A stretch of 64,000 nucleotides of DNA from Bradyrhizobiaceae bacterium PARB1 (GTDB taxonomy: Bacteria; Pseudomonadota; Alphaproteobacteria; Rhizobiales; Xanthobacteraceae): the NCBI GenBank assembly GCA_002256345.1, contig NKIY01000007.1:158490-222489 (forward strand). Reading direction: 5' to 3'. The position numbers and the translations under genes are program-made. Under the pieces are notes generated by a model, which worked only from the letters and a program-made list of their open reading frames with translations, did no database searches and had not been told where the DNA came from. Positions 28,963 through 37,824 of the stretch are shown here, in pieces (position 1 is the first letter of the stretch; every line of letters begins with the position of its first letter).

Positions 28963-29487
28963 AGCGCGCAGCGCGCGGCTGTCGGACGGCGGCGTCCGCG
29001 GATTGCCTTCGGGCTTGGATGTCGAAACTGTCTGGACCATGGCGTCTGTATAAAAGTCCCCGCCGGGGATTGACCAGCCCTGCGCGGGCTGCGTCCCCCG
29101 GGAATTGTTCCTTGCCCGCTTCGCAACATGTCCCGCCGGACGGCCACACTGTCGCGGCAAGAATTCTGCCGAAACGGCCCCACAAGCATCCGTCGAGACT
29201 GGAACCGGGTACGGCCAATATGGGTCCCGCCACCGCTTCCCGCAAGCGCGCCACGGACGGGCGCGGAAGGAACGGCCCTTCTGCCTGCCCGCATGATGGT
29301 TAACCAAACCTGCGCAATTGCGCCTGATGGTTGCCGTTGCGATTTAGCGGCTGTTGACGATGATACCTGAGAGCCGCATCTCGGGCTACCAATACGCAGC
29401 CTTTTACCGATTTTACGCGGACACTTTTACCGCCCGTTTAGCCACGTCCCGCGAAATGGCGGCCATCAAATCATTTTGGCGGTCACC
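28963..29487. other. Gene-free gap between clpS and the TadG-like gene
   Basis: About 525 bp of divergent intergenic DNA. It must hold the promoters of both genes, plus a possible 5' extension of clpS to 29040. I see no convincing additional gene or RNA here; several short open frames lack ribosome sites. Confidence 0.5.
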
Positions 29488-30870
29488 ATGTTCATCCGTT
29501 CGATTTCAGCAAAGACGCATTGCGCCGCCCGGCGGTTCATCCGCAACGAGCGCGGCAATGTGGCGATGATTTTCGCCGTTTCGCTGGTGCCCCTGCTCGG
29601 CTTCGTCGGCGCCGCCATCGACTATTCACGCACCACGTCGGCGCGTTCCTCCATGAAGGTCGCGCTCGATTCCGCCGCGCTCATGGTGTCGAAGGATCTG
29701 GGATCGAACCCGGCGATGTCGGCCACCGAAATCTCGGCCAAGGCGACCAGCTATTTTAATGCGCTCTACACCAATGGTACGTCGAGCCCGATCATCGTCA
29801 CCGCGAGCTACACAACCAACACCAAGGATGGCTCGACGGTCACCTTGACCGGCTCCGGGACCGTCGCCACCGACTTCATGAAAATGGTCGGCTTCCCGCA
29901 AATGAGCATCAACGGCGCCTCAACCACGACCTGGGGCTCGACCCGCATGCGCGTCGCCATCGCGCTCGACGTCACGGGATCGATGAACGACGCCGGTAAG
30001 CTGAAGGCGATGAAGGACGCAGCAAAGACTCTGATCGATACGCTCAGCTCTGCGTCACGCATGACAGAAGACGTCTACATCTCCATCATTCCGTTCGCGC
30101 AGATGGTCAATGTCGGCACCGCAAACAAGAACGCCAGCTGGTTGCGGTGGGATCAACTCGGCACCTGCAACAACAGCAACTTCTCGATGTCACCAGAAGC
30201 GTGCCAGACCTACGCTAAGAAATACGGTTCGAGTTATAAGTGGACCTACTCGACCAACAAGAGTTCCTGGAAAGGTTGCGTCGAAGATCGTGACGAGCCC
30301 TATGACACGACGAAGGATGCGCCGTCTGGCACGTCAACCAACTACCCGGCGATGCTCTACGTGCAGCGAAGCGCGGACAGCTGTCCACCAGCGATCCTGC
30401 CGATGACGTCCGTTTACGGCAGCACCAATGTCCAAACGATCAAGACGATGATCGATGGCCTCGATGCGTCGGGCGGAACGAACCAGATGATCGGCATGGC
30501 CTGGGCCTGGACGACATTGCAGGTCGGTACCGATCCATTTCCTGCTCCCGTGAAGGACACAGACTATAAATACACCGACGCCATCATTTTGCTCTCCGAC
30601 GGCTTAAATACGGGCAGCCGCATGTATGGCGATGGCACGAGCTATGAACCAAGGATCGATACTCGCCAGCAGATCCTGTGCGATAACATCAAGAATGCGG
30701 GTGCGATGATATATACGATCCAGGTCAACACCGATGGCGATCCGGACTCCGCCGTCCTGAAATATTGCGCCAATACCGGCAATTTCTTCTCCACGACGAC
30801 CGCGTCAGGCATCGCGACCGCCTTCACCGCGATCGGCAACTCGCTCAACAAACTGCGCGTATCGCGATAA
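29488..30870 (+). CDS. TadG-like pilus/surface protein with von Willebrand A domain
   Basis: Putative Flp-pilus assembly TadE/TadG-like protein, 460 residues. Residues ~20-60 (NERGNVAMIFAVSLVPLLGF...AIDYSR) are the TadE/G N-terminal membrane anchor that keeps the rest in the periplasm. A von Willebrand factor A domain follows from ~153, with a MIDAS variant Asp161-x-Thr163-x-Ser165 (DVTGSMND) in place of DxSxS. Other tad genes are not nearby, so it is an orphan; such orphans are frequent in Bradyrhizobiaceae. The ATG at 29488 is used rather than a TTG 12 bp upstream. Confidence 0.9.
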   Translation: MFIRSISAKTHCAARRFIRNERGNVAMIFAVSLVPLLGFVGAAIDYSRTTSARSSMKVALDSAALMVSKDLGSNPAMSATEISAKATSYFNALYTNGTSSPIIVTASYTTNTKDGSTVTLTGSGTVATDFMKMVGFPQMSINGASTTTWGSTRMRVAIALDVTGSMNDAGKLKAMKDAAKTLIDTLSSASRMTEDVYISIIPFAQMVNVGTANKNASWLRWDQLGTCNNSNFSMSPEACQTYAKKYGSSYKWTYSTNKSSWKGCVEDRDEPYDTTKDAPSGTSTNYPAMLYVQRSADSCPPAILPMTSVYGSTNVQTIKTMIDGLDASGGTNQMIGMAWAWTTLQVGTDPFPAPVKDTDYKYTDAIILLSDGLNTGSRMYGDGTSYEPRIDTRQQILCDNIKNAGAMIYTIQVNTDGDPDSAVLKYCANTGNFFSTTTASGIATAFTAIGNSLNKLRVSR

Positions 30871-30890
30871 CACGTAGTAGTAACTCAAAC

Positions 30891-30920
30891 AAAACGCCCG
30901 GCTTTAAGGCCGGGCGTTTT
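30891..30920. terminator. Bidirectional terminator between TadG-like and phasin genes
   Basis: Perfect twelve-base-pair inverted repeat AAAACGCCCGGC/GCCGGGCGTTTT around a TTTAAG loop, with T tracts on both strands. It stands between convergent genes. Confidence 0.9.
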
Positions 30921-30941
30921 GCATTTCGAACATCAGCGGCC

Positions 30942-31277
30942 TCAGGCAGCCGACGTCATCTTCGCCATGAAACCTTCGAACGGCTTGCAGGCCTGCTTGG
31001 CGAGGTCGGCATAGAGACCGCCGATTTTCTGCCCTTCGGTGACGAAATTCTCATAGGCCATCCGGGCATAGTCGCCCTGAATCTCGAACGCCTTCTCCAC
31101 CGACCGGACGGTCGCCAGCTCGGTCACCATTGCACTACCGTCTTCGACCGACTTCTTGGCGTAATCGCCAACTGCCGTCGCGATCGCCTGCGCGTTGCTG
31201 CCCATCTCCGCAGCCGACGCAACGGCGCTGGCAAACTGCTCCTGGCCATATTGCTGGAAATCTTCGAATTTAATCAT
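30942..31277 (-). CDS. Phasin family protein
   Basis: Polyhydroxyalkanoate granule-coating protein of 111 residues, all-helical. FEDFQQYGQEQFASAVASA and AKKSVEDGSAMVTELATVRSVEKAFEIQ (read in parts) match the phasin_2 pattern in Rhizobiales. AAAGGATGTCAC precedes the ATG at 31277. No polyhydroxyalkanoate synthase is in the window. Confidence 0.88.
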   Translation of the reverse strand: MIKFEDFQQYGQEQFASAVASAAEMGSNAQAIATAVGDYAKKSVEDGSAMVTELATVRSVEKAFEIQGDYARMAYENFVTEGQKIGGLYADLAKQACKPFEGFMAKMTSAA

Positions 31278-31666
31278 GTGACATCCTTTCCCGGATTGCA
31301 TGGGCGGGCGGACAGGTTCCAGCCCGAATTGGTCAGCCCGCATCTATCCCGCAACGCACAATTCGGTCAAGAATTGCGTGCAATGCACAATCTCCGGCAT
31401 TTGCAGCATAATTCCGGTATGCGGCGCAAGGTTTGCTTAACTGTTTGGCAACCCGGGGGACCTACCCTGATTCCCTGCATTGGTGCGTAACGGCCGCAAG
31501 GCCTAAAAACTGCGTGAGCACATGCTCTTAGCCAGAATGGCGAGATCGAATTGCCTTCCGTCGAGAGCGCGCTCAGGCCGACCATAAAACTGAGACGAAC
31601 CTCCGGTTGCCGGGCATAATTTAGCCTCACCGGTGGGGGAATGAGACCGATCTGACGGGGAAGTTC
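31278..31666. other. Gene-free divergent gap
   Basis: About 390 bp between the divergent phasin and carboxypeptidase genes. No supported gene or RNA was found; it must contain both promoters. Confidence 0.5.
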
Positions 31667-33490
31667 ATGCTTCGCACAACGTTTGCTTCGTCGCGCGCCT
31701 TTCGTGCGTGCGCCCTGGGGCTTGCTACCATCAGCATTGCCGTCGCCTTCACGGTCGACACCGCAGATGCTCGTCGCCGACACAAGTCGGGCAAGGCCAA
31801 AATTTCCCGCGTCTCAAGCTACAATCCCGCCTTCGCCACCATCATGGTCGATGGCAATTCCGGCGCCGTCCTGCAGGCGACCAATCCGGATGCGCTTCGC
31901 CATCCAGCGTCGCTCACCAAGATCATGACGCTGTACATGCTGTTCGAGAAGCTCGAACAGGGCAAGATTTCGCTCGATAGCGAGATGCCGGTTTCGCAGC
32001 ACGCTTCGGAGCAGTCGCCGACCAAGCTTGGCCTGCGCCCGGGCCAGACGCTACGTGTCGAGGACGCAATCAAGGGTCTCGTGACCCGCTCCGCCAATGA
32101 CGCAGCCGTCGTCATCGCGGAAGCAATTGCCGGCGACGAGGACGACTTCGCCAAGCTGATGACCAAGAAAGCGCGCGCGCTCGGCATGAGCCGCACCGTG
32201 TACCGCAACGCCTCAGGCCTGCCCGACGATGCTCAGGTCACAACGGCGCGCGATCAATCGGTGCTCGGCCGCGCCGTTCAGGATCGCTTCCCGCGCTACT
32301 ATCGCTATTTTGCGACGGCCTCGTTCAATTTCCGTGGCCGGAACATCCGCAACCACAATCGGCTGATCGGTTCGGTGGAAGGCGTAGACGGCATCAAGAC
32401 CGGCTACACCCGCGCATCCGGCTTCAACCTTGTCTCTTCGATGAAGCGCGGCAATCGACACCTGGTCGGCGTCGTGCTCGGCGGCCGCAGCGGCGGTTCG
32501 CGTGACGCGGCCATGCGCACTCTGCTCGCCGACAATCTCGAAAAGGGCGCCACCCGCCGCACCGTTGCCGCCATCACCGAACGCAGCCCGGCGGAAGCCG
32601 CCACCGAGGTCGCCGAAGTCGAGGCGAAGTCGCGTCCGACCGAAACGAAACAGGTCAATGGCGCCATCCAGGTCGCTGCTGCCGCGCCTCCTTCGGCCGA
32701 ACCGGCCGTCGCTCCCGAAGCCGCCCCTGCTCGCCCGGCCGCCGCCGCAGCCGTTCCCAACCGCTCTTTCTTCGCCGCTGCGACCGCAGCCGTACCGCCC
32801 GCCGCCGCGCCGATGCCGCAGTCGCGCAGGGCGGATACGGGCCCGCTCAATAGCGGCGTGATCCAGTCCGAGCCGATCGCGACCATTCCGGGCTCGGCCG
32901 AACCGATGAAGCCGGTCCGCGTCCGCACCGTTCAGGTGAAATCGGGTCAATATCGTGTCGCCTCAGCCGGCGCCGAAACCCCGACCCCGGCAGCGGCCAG
33001 CACCGTCTCCACCTCAAGCGAGCCGGCCGCCCGCTCTCCGGAGACCACGAATTCGCTCTATGCCCGCTCGGAAATGCCACGCCAGCCAGCCGGTCACGGC
33101 ACCGGCAACGGCATCCTGGGCGTCCTGCCGGCGTCCAGCGCCCAGCATGGCGGCATGGCCATGGCCTATGCCGCTCCGGCAGCAGCCCCAGCCCCCGCGC
33201 CGCAGGCCGTCCAGCAGGCGGGCTCGATCAAACCGGTCACGACGCATTCCGGCTGGATCATTCAGGTCGGCGCGCTCAGCAGCGAGAGCGAAGCGAAGAC
33301 GCGTCTCGACACCGCCCGCGACAACGCACGCGGCGCGCTCGGCAAGGCGGACCCATTCACCGAGACCGTCGGCAATGGTTCGCGCAAGCTGTACCGCGCC
33401 CGCTTCGCCGGCCTCGACCGCGATCAGGCTGAAGCTGCCTGCAAGACGCTGAAGCGCTCGGATATCCCCTGCATCACCATCAAGAACTGA
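31667..33490 (+). CDS. D-alanyl-D-alanine carboxypeptidase with C-terminal SPOR domain
   Basis: Penicillin-binding protein of the DacA/DacC class, trimming the terminal D-Ala of peptidoglycan. The 607 residues comprise a signal peptide (to about residue 35), the S11 peptidase domain with Ser82-x-x-Lys85 (SLTK), Ser142-Ala-Asn144 and Lys244-Thr-Gly246, then a long Ala/Pro-rich linker (~310-525) and a C-terminal SPOR domain (~530-607, WIIQVGALSSESEAKTRL). SPOR suggests septal targeting. The low-complexity linker explains the length beyond the usual ~400. Confidence 0.94.
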   Translation: MLRTTFASSRAFRACALGLATISIAVAFTVDTADARRRHKSGKAKISRVSSYNPAFATIMVDGNSGAVLQATNPDALRHPASLTKIMTLYMLFEKLEQGKISLDSEMPVSQHASEQSPTKLGLRPGQTLRVEDAIKGLVTRSANDAAVVIAEAIAGDEDDFAKLMTKKARALGMSRTVYRNASGLPDDAQVTTARDQSVLGRAVQDRFPRYYRYFATASFNFRGRNIRNHNRLIGSVEGVDGIKTGYTRASGFNLVSSMKRGNRHLVGVVLGGRSGGSRDAAMRTLLADNLEKGATRRTVAAITERSPAEAATEVAEVEAKSRPTETKQVNGAIQVAAAAPPSAEPAVAPEAAPARPAAAAAVPNRSFFAAATAAVPPAAAPMPQSRRADTGPLNSGVIQSEPIATIPGSAEPMKPVRVRTVQVKSGQYRVASAGAETPTPAAASTVSTSSEPAARSPETTNSLYARSEMPRQPAGHGTGNGILGVLPASSAQHGGMAMAYAAPAAAPAPAPQAVQQAGSIKPVTTHSGWIIQVGALSSESEAKTRLDTARDNARGALGKADPFTETVGNGSRKLYRARFAGLDRDQAEAACKTLKRSDIPCITIKN

Positions 33491-33513
33491 TCGGCGCACG
33501 AACTGCGCGACAA

Positions 33514-33546
33514 GCAAACGGCCGGGACGTTGTCCCGGCCGTTTGC
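33514..33546 (+). terminator. Terminator after carboxypeptidase gene
   Basis: Perfect fifteen-base-pair inverted repeat GCAAACGGCCGGGAC/GTCCCGGCCGTTTGC with a three-base loop, followed by GTTT. It starts 24 bp after the stop. Confidence 0.85.
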
Positions 33547-33707
33547 GTTTCAGGGTAAATAATTCCCGATGCGGGCAACCTCTCGTCAAGAAATCCGAAC
33601 TACAAAAGTCAGACAGGGAATTGATCGACCACGTCGGACAACGACGGGCGGCGGGGCGTCCCACAGAGAACGGAAGCAACTCGCAGTAGCGTAAAAGCGT
33701 TCTGGAG

Positions 33708-34214
33708 TTAGCTGCGATGCGTGCGAAGCAGAGTATCCTTGGCCTCGTTGACCCGAGCCGCCAGATACGTCGAGCCCCCTTGGTCGGGATGCAATTTCTT
33801 CATGAGGGATCGGTGCGCCCGGCTGATCTCGTCGCGTCCCGCACCCGGCTTCACGCCAAGGATCTGATAGGCCTCCTCGTCCGACATTTTGCCCGACGCC
33901 GCCCGCCCGTCATTCCGCCCTGCCGTGTTGCCCTGCGCGTGCTGACGCCAGCCGGGAAACCGGCGGTCAAGATCAGCTTCGGCCAGCCCGCCGCCGAACG
34001 GCGCCCAGCCCAGCAGGCCGGCGCCAAATAGTCCGATCGGAATGGCGACCCAAAACTCGCCTCTCAGCCCTGTGAAGGCTGCCGCTGCCAGACAGAGAAT
34101 GCCGCCTGCGACCTTTGTCGTACGCGCCAGCATTGCTGGGTTCGCCGTGCGAAGCAGCTGCAAGAGCATGTAGAGAACGAAAACGGCGACAGCGCCCGCG
34201 ATCAACGTAGCCAT
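33708..34214 (-). CDS. Membrane-anchored J-domain protein
   Basis: Type III DnaJ-like co-chaperone of 168 residues. Two hydrophobic N-terminal segments (about 1-20 and 35-70) anchor it in the inner membrane, and the C-terminal J-domain (~108-168) carries the HPD motif (KKLHPDQGG) needed to stimulate a DnaK ATPase. It resembles TIM14-like J-proteins of alphaproteobacteria. It is a single gene on the minus strand. Confidence 0.9.
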   Translation of the reverse strand: MATLIAGAVAVFVLYMLLQLLRTANPAMLARTTKVAGGILCLAAAAFTGLRGEFWVAIPIGLFGAGLLGWAPFGGGLAEADLDRRFPGWRQHAQGNTAGRNDGRAASGKMSDEEAYQILGVKPGAGRDEISRAHRSLMKKLHPDQGGSTYLAARVNEAKDTLLRTHRS

Positions 34215-34326
34215 GTCGCGATCAATAGTCGGTTGTGAGAGGGCTTGGAAGCGCTGCCGTTAGTCGATCGCCCCAATCATGTGCACGGCTTCCTCGCAAG
34301 AAAGCAGCACACGATCGTAGCAAGGC

Positions 34327-35217
34327 TCAATTCACGCTGGGAGTATACTGCGCGATCTTGCCCGGATCCGTCACCATACTCTGCTGAGCCGGAGCCGGCT
34401 TGCTGGGCTTGTCCAATATCTGCGGCTTCCCGTTCACGGGCGCCAGCTTGCTGTCATCGTCGAGGAACTTCGACAGCAGGCCCTGGATCTTTTCCTTCAA
34501 CGCTTCCGGACCGCGGTCGCTCATATCCGTGTGCTGCGCACCGGTGTTGACGACAGTGATACCCGCTTTTTCGCACACGTCATCATCCGGCACGACGCCA
34601 GGGTCGGGCTTGAACACCGAGTCATGCGAGCGGAACGATAGAATCTTGAACTTGCCGTCGGTCATGAACGGCACGCGCAGGTTATCCAGCGTCACGACCT
34701 TCTTGACTTCGTCCGGATACTCCTTGGCGAAAAACATCGAAATGTCGCCGCCATTGGAATGACCGACCAGGGTCAGGTGATCGTAATCGGAATTGGGCTG
34801 AATTTTCTTCAGCTCCTTCACTGCGAATTTGATGTTCTCGACACCGCGCTCATAGACGGGCAGACGACCGACATACAGTTCGCCAACCTTAGTGACGAGC
34901 GGCGCATCGGTCGCAAGATCGTGCTGGATGCTCACGGCCATATAGCCGCGGGCAGCAAACACGTTTGCGAGGAACGAGTATTCCGTGAACTTGACGGTGT
35001 TGCCGTGATTGAGGATCGCAACCGGCAAGGTGATCATGCCGGCATTGGCCTGCATTTCCTTGTCGCGGCGAACGGCGATATCGACCTGCACGGGACGATT
35101 ACGTTCGTTGTCGAAGAACGTCAGCGTCTCATGACGGATCGCCCACTTGCTCGCGGTGAAATACGCGACAGCGGTCAGTACGCAAACCGAAAGCAGAATG
35201 AGCAATCCGCGTTTCAT
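34327..35217 (-). CDS. Alpha/beta hydrolase, membrane-anchored or secreted
   Basis: Serine hydrolase of 296 residues with an N-terminal hydrophobic segment (6-22). The nucleophile elbow is GHSNGG with Ser154; candidate acid and base are Asp178 (VTLDNLR) and the His in GAQHTDMSDRG. The C-terminal ~50 residues are Lys/Pro/Gln-rich and outside the fold. The substrate is unknown; esterase or lipase-like activity is inferred. It does not share a transcript with a recognisable pathway. Confidence 0.85.
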   Translation of the reverse strand: MKRGLLILLSVCVLTAVAYFTASKWAIRHETLTFFDNERNRPVQVDIAVRRDKEMQANAGMITLPVAILNHGNTVKFTEYSFLANVFAARGYMAVSIQHDLATDAPLVTKVGELYVGRLPVYERGVENIKFAVKELKKIQPNSDYDHLTLVGHSNGGDISMFFAKEYPDEVKKVVTLDNLRVPFMTDGKFKILSFRSHDSVFKPDPGVVPDDDVCEKAGITVVNTGAQHTDMSDRGPEALKEKIQGLLSKFLDDDSKLAPVNGKPQILDKPSKPAPAQQSMVTDPGKIAQYTPSVN

Positions 35218-35600
35218 GTTCGGTCCCTCGGCGGGCCTCGCCGGTTCAGGCTGCGATGATTGTGATCGGTGGATGACAATGATCGCTGCTTGAACAGCAT
35301 ATATGTCACAGCGCCGTGACAGGAAGGCTAAATGTTGTGACTAACGCGCTGTAACATTGTGCGCCGCATCCTTTTCTTGTGCAGTTGCGAATAAAAACCA
35401 CGACAGAATTCAGCGAATTTAGTCTGTTTCCGCAAGGGAACGACGTTTCAAATGCGCCGGGAATACAACAGCAAATCAACTGCCAAAGGCGCCGGGCGTT
35501 CCACTTATCCGCCCTATGATACCTGTGAAATCAGCGTAACCGCGCCGCCATGAAATGGAAAATATCCAACGAAACAGCGGCCTCGCCGGCCACGCCACAT
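35218..35600. other. Gene-free AT-richer gap
   Basis: About 383 bp between the hydrolase start and the mipZ stop. It is lower in GC than its surroundings and has no open frame with a ribosome site. It presumably holds the hydrolase promoter; nothing else was recognised. Confidence 0.5.
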
Positions 35601-36521
35601 CTAGCTGCCGACGATGTCGTGTAGATCGAGCGGCTTGTCCGCCTGGGATGCCCACTCGGCCCGATTGGCGGCACGGCGACGGCCGCGTTCGTCGAGCGGA
35701 AGTTTGAGCTTGCGGAGCAGCTCCACCACCTCCTCGCGGGCGGTGACGTGGCCCATGCTCGGGCGGCGGCCGAGGGTGGCCTCGTTGAGGTCGTCGAGGG
35801 CGGTCAGGCCGCGCGGGAAGAATTCGCGATACATCACACGCTCGGCCAGCCCATCCACCGGGCGAAAGCCGAGTCGGAAGGCGAGTTCATCGAGCACGCT
35901 GGCGACCAGAATCTTGTTGCGCGAGCCAATCATCGAAAGCCGGTTGCGCACGACAATCCAGTCGGTGGTGGAGCCATCGTGCTGGCGGCGTTTGCGCCGT
36001 GCGTCGCGCGCCATCTGGGCGTAGTGGCTGTCGCCTGTCACCGTGTAGTTCGAGGGATCGACGGCGCCGAGCACATCGAAATCGAGAAAGCTGTCATTGA
36101 TCGGCGTCACCAGCGTATCCGCCATCGAATGCGCCAGCCGCATCAGGAAAGTATCGCTGCCCGGCGTATCGATGACGATGAAGTCATGCGTGCGTTCGAC
36201 CGCGGCCATTGCTTGCGCAAACTGATCGAGCTCGAACGCTTCGTTCTCCGCGATCTGCATACTGTCGCCGAGCTGCAGGCAATAATGCTCGGGCACTTCG
36301 AGCATCAGGCTCGCCTGCTCCGCCCAGGCACGGCGATTATCGATATAACGGGTAAAGCTGCGTTGGCGGCAATCGAGATCGACGGTGGCGACGCGCTGGC
36401 CGGCCTTGAGCAGGGCCACTGCGATATGCAGCGCGGTCGTGGACTTGCCCGACCCGCCCTTCTCGTTGCCGAGCACGATGACATGCGCCGTGCCGGACTG
36501 CTGTGCGCTCTGCATCAACAT
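35601..36521 (-). CDS. mipZ: Division-plane positioning ATPase MipZ
   Basis: ParA/MinD-like P-loop ATPase that forms a gradient from ParB at the poles and keeps FtsZ at midcell. The 306 residues include the deviant Walker A KGGSGKST at 21-28, switch I DLDCRQRSFTRYIDNR and switch II FIVIDTPGSD, all characteristic of MipZ. The ATG at 36521 with GGGA upstream is preferred over longer in-frame starts at 36689. It is divergent from panC. Confidence 0.95.
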   Translation of the reverse strand: MLMQSAQQSGTAHVIVLGNEKGGSGKSTTALHIAVALLKAGQRVATVDLDCRQRSFTRYIDNRRAWAEQASLMLEVPEHYCLQLGDSMQIAENEAFELDQFAQAMAAVERTHDFIVIDTPGSDTFLMRLAHSMADTLVTPINDSFLDFDVLGAVDPSNYTVTGDSHYAQMARDARRKRRQHDGSTTDWIVVRNRLSMIGSRNKILVASVLDELAFRLGFRPVDGLAERVMYREFFPRGLTALDDLNEATLGRRPSMGHVTAREEVVELLRKLKLPLDERGRRRAANRAEWASQADKPLDLHDIVGS

Positions 36522-36767
36522 CGTTTGCGATCCCGAAGGATCGCTCGCGATCCTTCGATCATCTTCAAAGCACGGTCGTTCGACGGTCAAGAAAAATGCG
36601 AGCCCCGGGCCGACGAAGACCCCATCCGACGCTCTTAATGATGAATCGGACGCATGATGACGCATCATGGCGGCAACGGAGCACCGCATTGAAGGCTTGG
36701 CGCACCTAGGCGTGCTTTGCTAAGCAGGCGCGCCCGCATCCCACGACGCCAACGACAACGAGCGAAC

Positions 36768-37622
36768 ATGCCCCGTCGCGCCCCCCAAGTCGCCCGCACC
36801 CTCCCTGCCCTTCGCCGTGCCCTGGATGGCCTGCGCGCACGCAAGGCGACTGTCGGCATCGTGCCCACCATGGGCGCATTGCATGACGGCCACATCTCGC
36901 TGGTGCGCCTCGCCCAGCGCCGCTGCGACAAGGTCGTGGTCTCGATCTTCGTAAATCCGACCCAGTTCGCGCCCACCGAGGATTTCGGCGCCTATCCGCG
37001 CACCTGGAAGAGCGACCTTGCAAAACTCACCGAGGCCGGCGCCAACCTCGTCTGGAATCCCGATGCCAAGGTCATGTATCCGGACGGTTTCGCGAGCCGG
37101 ATCGTCACCGAAGGTCCGGCCACCGCCGATCTCGAAGATCGCTTCCGCCCCCATTTCTTCGGCGGTGTCGCCACCGTGGTCGGCAAGCTGTTTGCCCAGG
37201 TTCGGCCGGATATGGCTTTCTTCGGCGAAAAGGATTTCCAGCAGTTGAAAGTGGTGACGCGGATGGCGCGGGATCTCGATCTCGGCGTCAAGGTGGTCGG
37301 CGCCACCACCGTGCGTGAACGCGACGGCCTCGCGATGTCGTCGCGCAACGTCTATCTGTCGCCGGAAGATCGGGCCACCGCGCCGGTGCTCTACAAGGCC
37401 ATGAAGGAAACGGCGAAACGATTGAAGGCCGGTGACGCGTTCGACACCGCGCTCGCCGGTGGCGCAGCGATGATCACCGCAGCGGGTTTTGTGCTCGATT
37501 ATTTCGAAGCGCGTCACAGCGAGACGCTGGCGAAGATCACGTCGATGAAGGATGGACCGGTACGTCTCATCGTTGCCGCCAAGCTTGGCAAGACAAGGCT
37601 GATCGACAATATCGGGGTGTGA
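36768..37622 (+). CDS. panC: Pantothenate synthetase
   Basis: Joins pantoate and beta-alanine with ATP to give pantothenate. The 284 residues show the HIGH-like motif GALHDGH, the substrate loop [13 protein letters not shown], the signature GEKDFQQL and KMSKS-like MSSRN. The ATG at 36768 aligns the start ([19 protein letters not shown]) with homologues. It stands alone; panB is not in the window. Confidence 0.96.
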   Translation: MPRRAPQVARTLPALRRALDGLRARKATVGIVPTMGALHDGHISLVRLAQRRCDKVVVSIFVNPTQFAPTEDFGAYPRTWKSDLAKLTEAGANLVWNPDAKVMYPDGFASRIVTEGPATADLEDRFRPHFFGGVATVVGKLFAQVRPDMAFFGEKDFQQLKVVTRMARDLDLGVKVVGATTVRERDGLAMSSRNVYLSPEDRATAPVLYKAMKETAKRLKAGDAFDTALAGGAAMITAAGFVLDYFEARHSETLAKITSMKDGPVRLIVAAKLGKTRLIDNIGV

Positions 37623-37640
37623 CGTTGCGGCGCCGATGAC

Positions 37641-37816
37641 CTCCCTCCCCCAAGCGAAGCGCAGTGGGGGCTGGCGGACGAATTCGTCCGCCATAGGTGG
37701 CGCGTCGCGCCGGGTGGGGAGCCCACGTGACGTGCTTTCGCGGGGAGAGCCGCCTACGTCTGGAACGTTGCGCGTTCGATCCACCCTCTCCGCGGTCGCT
37801 ACGCTCCGATGAGGGA
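37641..37816. repeat. Dispersed intergenic repeat, second copy of CCCTC-type element
   Basis: Starts CCTCCCTCCCCCAAGCGAAGCGCAGTGGGGG and ends GATCCACCCTCTCCGCGGTCGCTACGCTCCGATGAGGG. It shares layout and several stretches with the element at 6971-7152. It lies between convergent panC and the large oxidoreductase gene. Confidence 0.6.
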
Positions 37817-37824
37817 AAAGAAAA